DNA from: Bacteroidales bacterium
GTDB taxonomy: Bacteria; Bacteroidota; Bacteroidia; Bacteroidales; UBA932
NCBI GenBank assembly: GCA_017617475.1
Contig: JAFZWC010000056.1
Location: forward strand, 24,364 to 88,363
Length of the DNA: 64,000 nucleotides
Reading direction: 5' to 3'
In this document: piece by piece, positions 63,152 to 64,000 of the stretch
How positions within the stretch are numbered: the first letter of the stretch is position 1
Layout: the number at the start of each line of letters is the position of its first letter
The notes under the pieces: model-generated
The model's database searches: none
Told to the model about the DNA's origin: nothing
Seen by the model: the letters and a program-made list of their open reading frames with translations, nothing else
Program-made: the position numbers and the translations under genes

Positions 63152-64000
63152 ATGAAAAAAGTACTCCTATTCCTGGCTACGGCTGCCGTGATGGCAGCGG
63201 CCTGCGGCGGTCCCGTGTCCCCCCAGGACAAGCTCACCGTCAACGACAAGAAAATCAACGAGATCATCGCCCAGATGACGCTGGAAGAGAAGGTGAACAT
63301 GCTCCACAGCAAGACCAACATGTCATCGGCCGGCGTAGAGCGCCTGGGCATTGCCGACATGAACTATGCCGACGGTCCCTTCGGCATCCGCGAGGAAGGC
63401 GTTCCCAACGGCTTCCAGAGCGCCGGCTGGACGCTAGACAGCGCCACCTACTTCCCTACCGGCAGCGCCCTCGCCGCCACCTGGAGTGAGGAACTGGCCT
63501 ACAAATACGGCACCGGCATGGGCAAGGAAGCCCGTCTGCGCGGCAAGGACGTTATCCTGGGCCCGGCCGTGAACATCCAGCGCCTGCCTGTGGGCGGCCG
63601 CACCTACGAGTACCTGAGCGAGGATCCCATCCTCTCCGCCGCCCTGGCCCTGGAATATACCAAGGGTTGCCAGGACGAGGGTACTGCCGTCTGTATCAAG
63701 CACTTCGCCGTCAACAACCAGGAGACCAACCGCGGCAGCGTGAACGCCATCCTTAGCGAGCGTACCCTCCGTGAAATCTATCTCAAGCCCTTCGAGCGCG
63801 CCATCATCGAGGGCGGCGCCATGAGCGTGATGCCCGCCTACAACAAGGTGAACGGCGACTATTGCTCCGAGAATGAGCACCTCCTGAACGAGATCCTGCG
63901 TGGCGAGTGGGGCTTCAAGGGCTTCACCGTTTCCGACTGGGGCGGCACGCACAGCACCATGGGTGCCATGCTGCACGGCCTCAACGTCCAGATGACCGGC
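63152..64000 (+). CDS. GH3 beta-glycosidase, lipoprotein (3' end outside window)
   Basis: The first 283 codons are visible and in frame to the window edge. Lipobox Cys (MAAAC). GH3 barrel with KINEIIAQMTLEEKVNMLH, YADGPFGIREEG, LGPAVNIQRLPVGGRTYEYLSEDP, CIKHFAVNNQETNR, and nucleophile Asp in FTVSDWGGTHST. This is the beta-glucosidase subgroup with an early acid-rich loop, different from the other GH3 enzymes of the window. Follows the CE1 esterase, so esterified beta-glucosides are a plausible target. Confidence 0.9.
   Translation, partial: MKKVLLFLATAAVMAAACGGPVSPQDKLTVNDKKINEIIAQMTLEEKVNMLHSKTNMSSAGVERLGIADMNYADGPFGIREEGVPNGFQSAGWTLDSATYFPTGSALAATWSEELAYKYGTGMGKEARLRGKDVILGPAVNIQRLPVGGRTYEYLSEDPILSAALALEYTKGCQDEGTAVCIKHFAVNNQETNRGSVNAILSERTLREIYLKPFERAIIEGGAMSVMPAYNKVNGDYCSENEHLLNEILRGEWGFKGFTVSDWGGTHSTMGAMLHGLNVQMTG

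Overview
The window reads as a GC-rich (about 57% by eye) member of the Bacteroidota, most likely an uncultured Bacteroidales lineage. The signs are a SusC/SusD pair, many secreted or lipoprotein glycosidases, an AraC-type regulator with a sugar-binding sensor domain, and promoters of the TTTG-N19-21-TAnnTTTG type in front of several genes. No tRNA, rRNA, CRISPR array, transposase or integrase gene was seen.

Region 1 (1-43.7 kb, almost all minus strand) is one very large polysaccharide utilisation locus. In transcription order it holds SusC, SusD, a self-contained AAA ATPase gene between two identical terminators, GH127, two GH43s, a Tat-exported metallo-hydrolase, a GH78-GH3 fusion, GH106, GH92, a PLC-like/alkaline phosphatase fusion, a GH63-like enzyme, a phosphodiesterase, GH27, GH27, a metallophosphatase, an M28 peptidase, a third GH27, a GH78-like enzyme, GH2, and GH89 cut by the window edge. 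Most junctions are overlapping or nearly so. The arabinose, galactose and rhamnose enzymes resemble a set for arabinogalactan-protein or rhamnosylated pectic glycans. The mannosidase, alpha-N-acetylglucosaminidase, phosphodiesterases, phosphatases and peptidase point to a phosphodiester-linked glycan or lipid anchor. The combined reading (GPI-anchored arabinogalactan protein or plant GIPC) is inference.

Region 2 (43.7-52.4 kb) holds the divergent regulator, a glycerophosphodiesterase and an M48 peptidase, a LytS/LytTR two-component pair behind a TonB-receptor-like barrel, and a porin. Region 3 (52.4-64 kb) is a second carbohydrate cluster: three GH3 enzymes, a carboxylesterase, a beta-lactamase-fold hydrolase, a rhodanese/MBL fusion and two divergent CE1-type esterases.

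The most unusual feature is a family of six imperfect palindromes. All have arms about 106-107 bp apart, and most have a C-rich/G-rich hairpin in the middle. Five sit on gene junctions in the big locus: the left arm lies at or near the upstream stop codon, and the right arm lies in the first codons of the next gene, so the start codon is inside the element. The arm sequences differ between copies but keep pairing. The sixth copy lies between two convergent genes.
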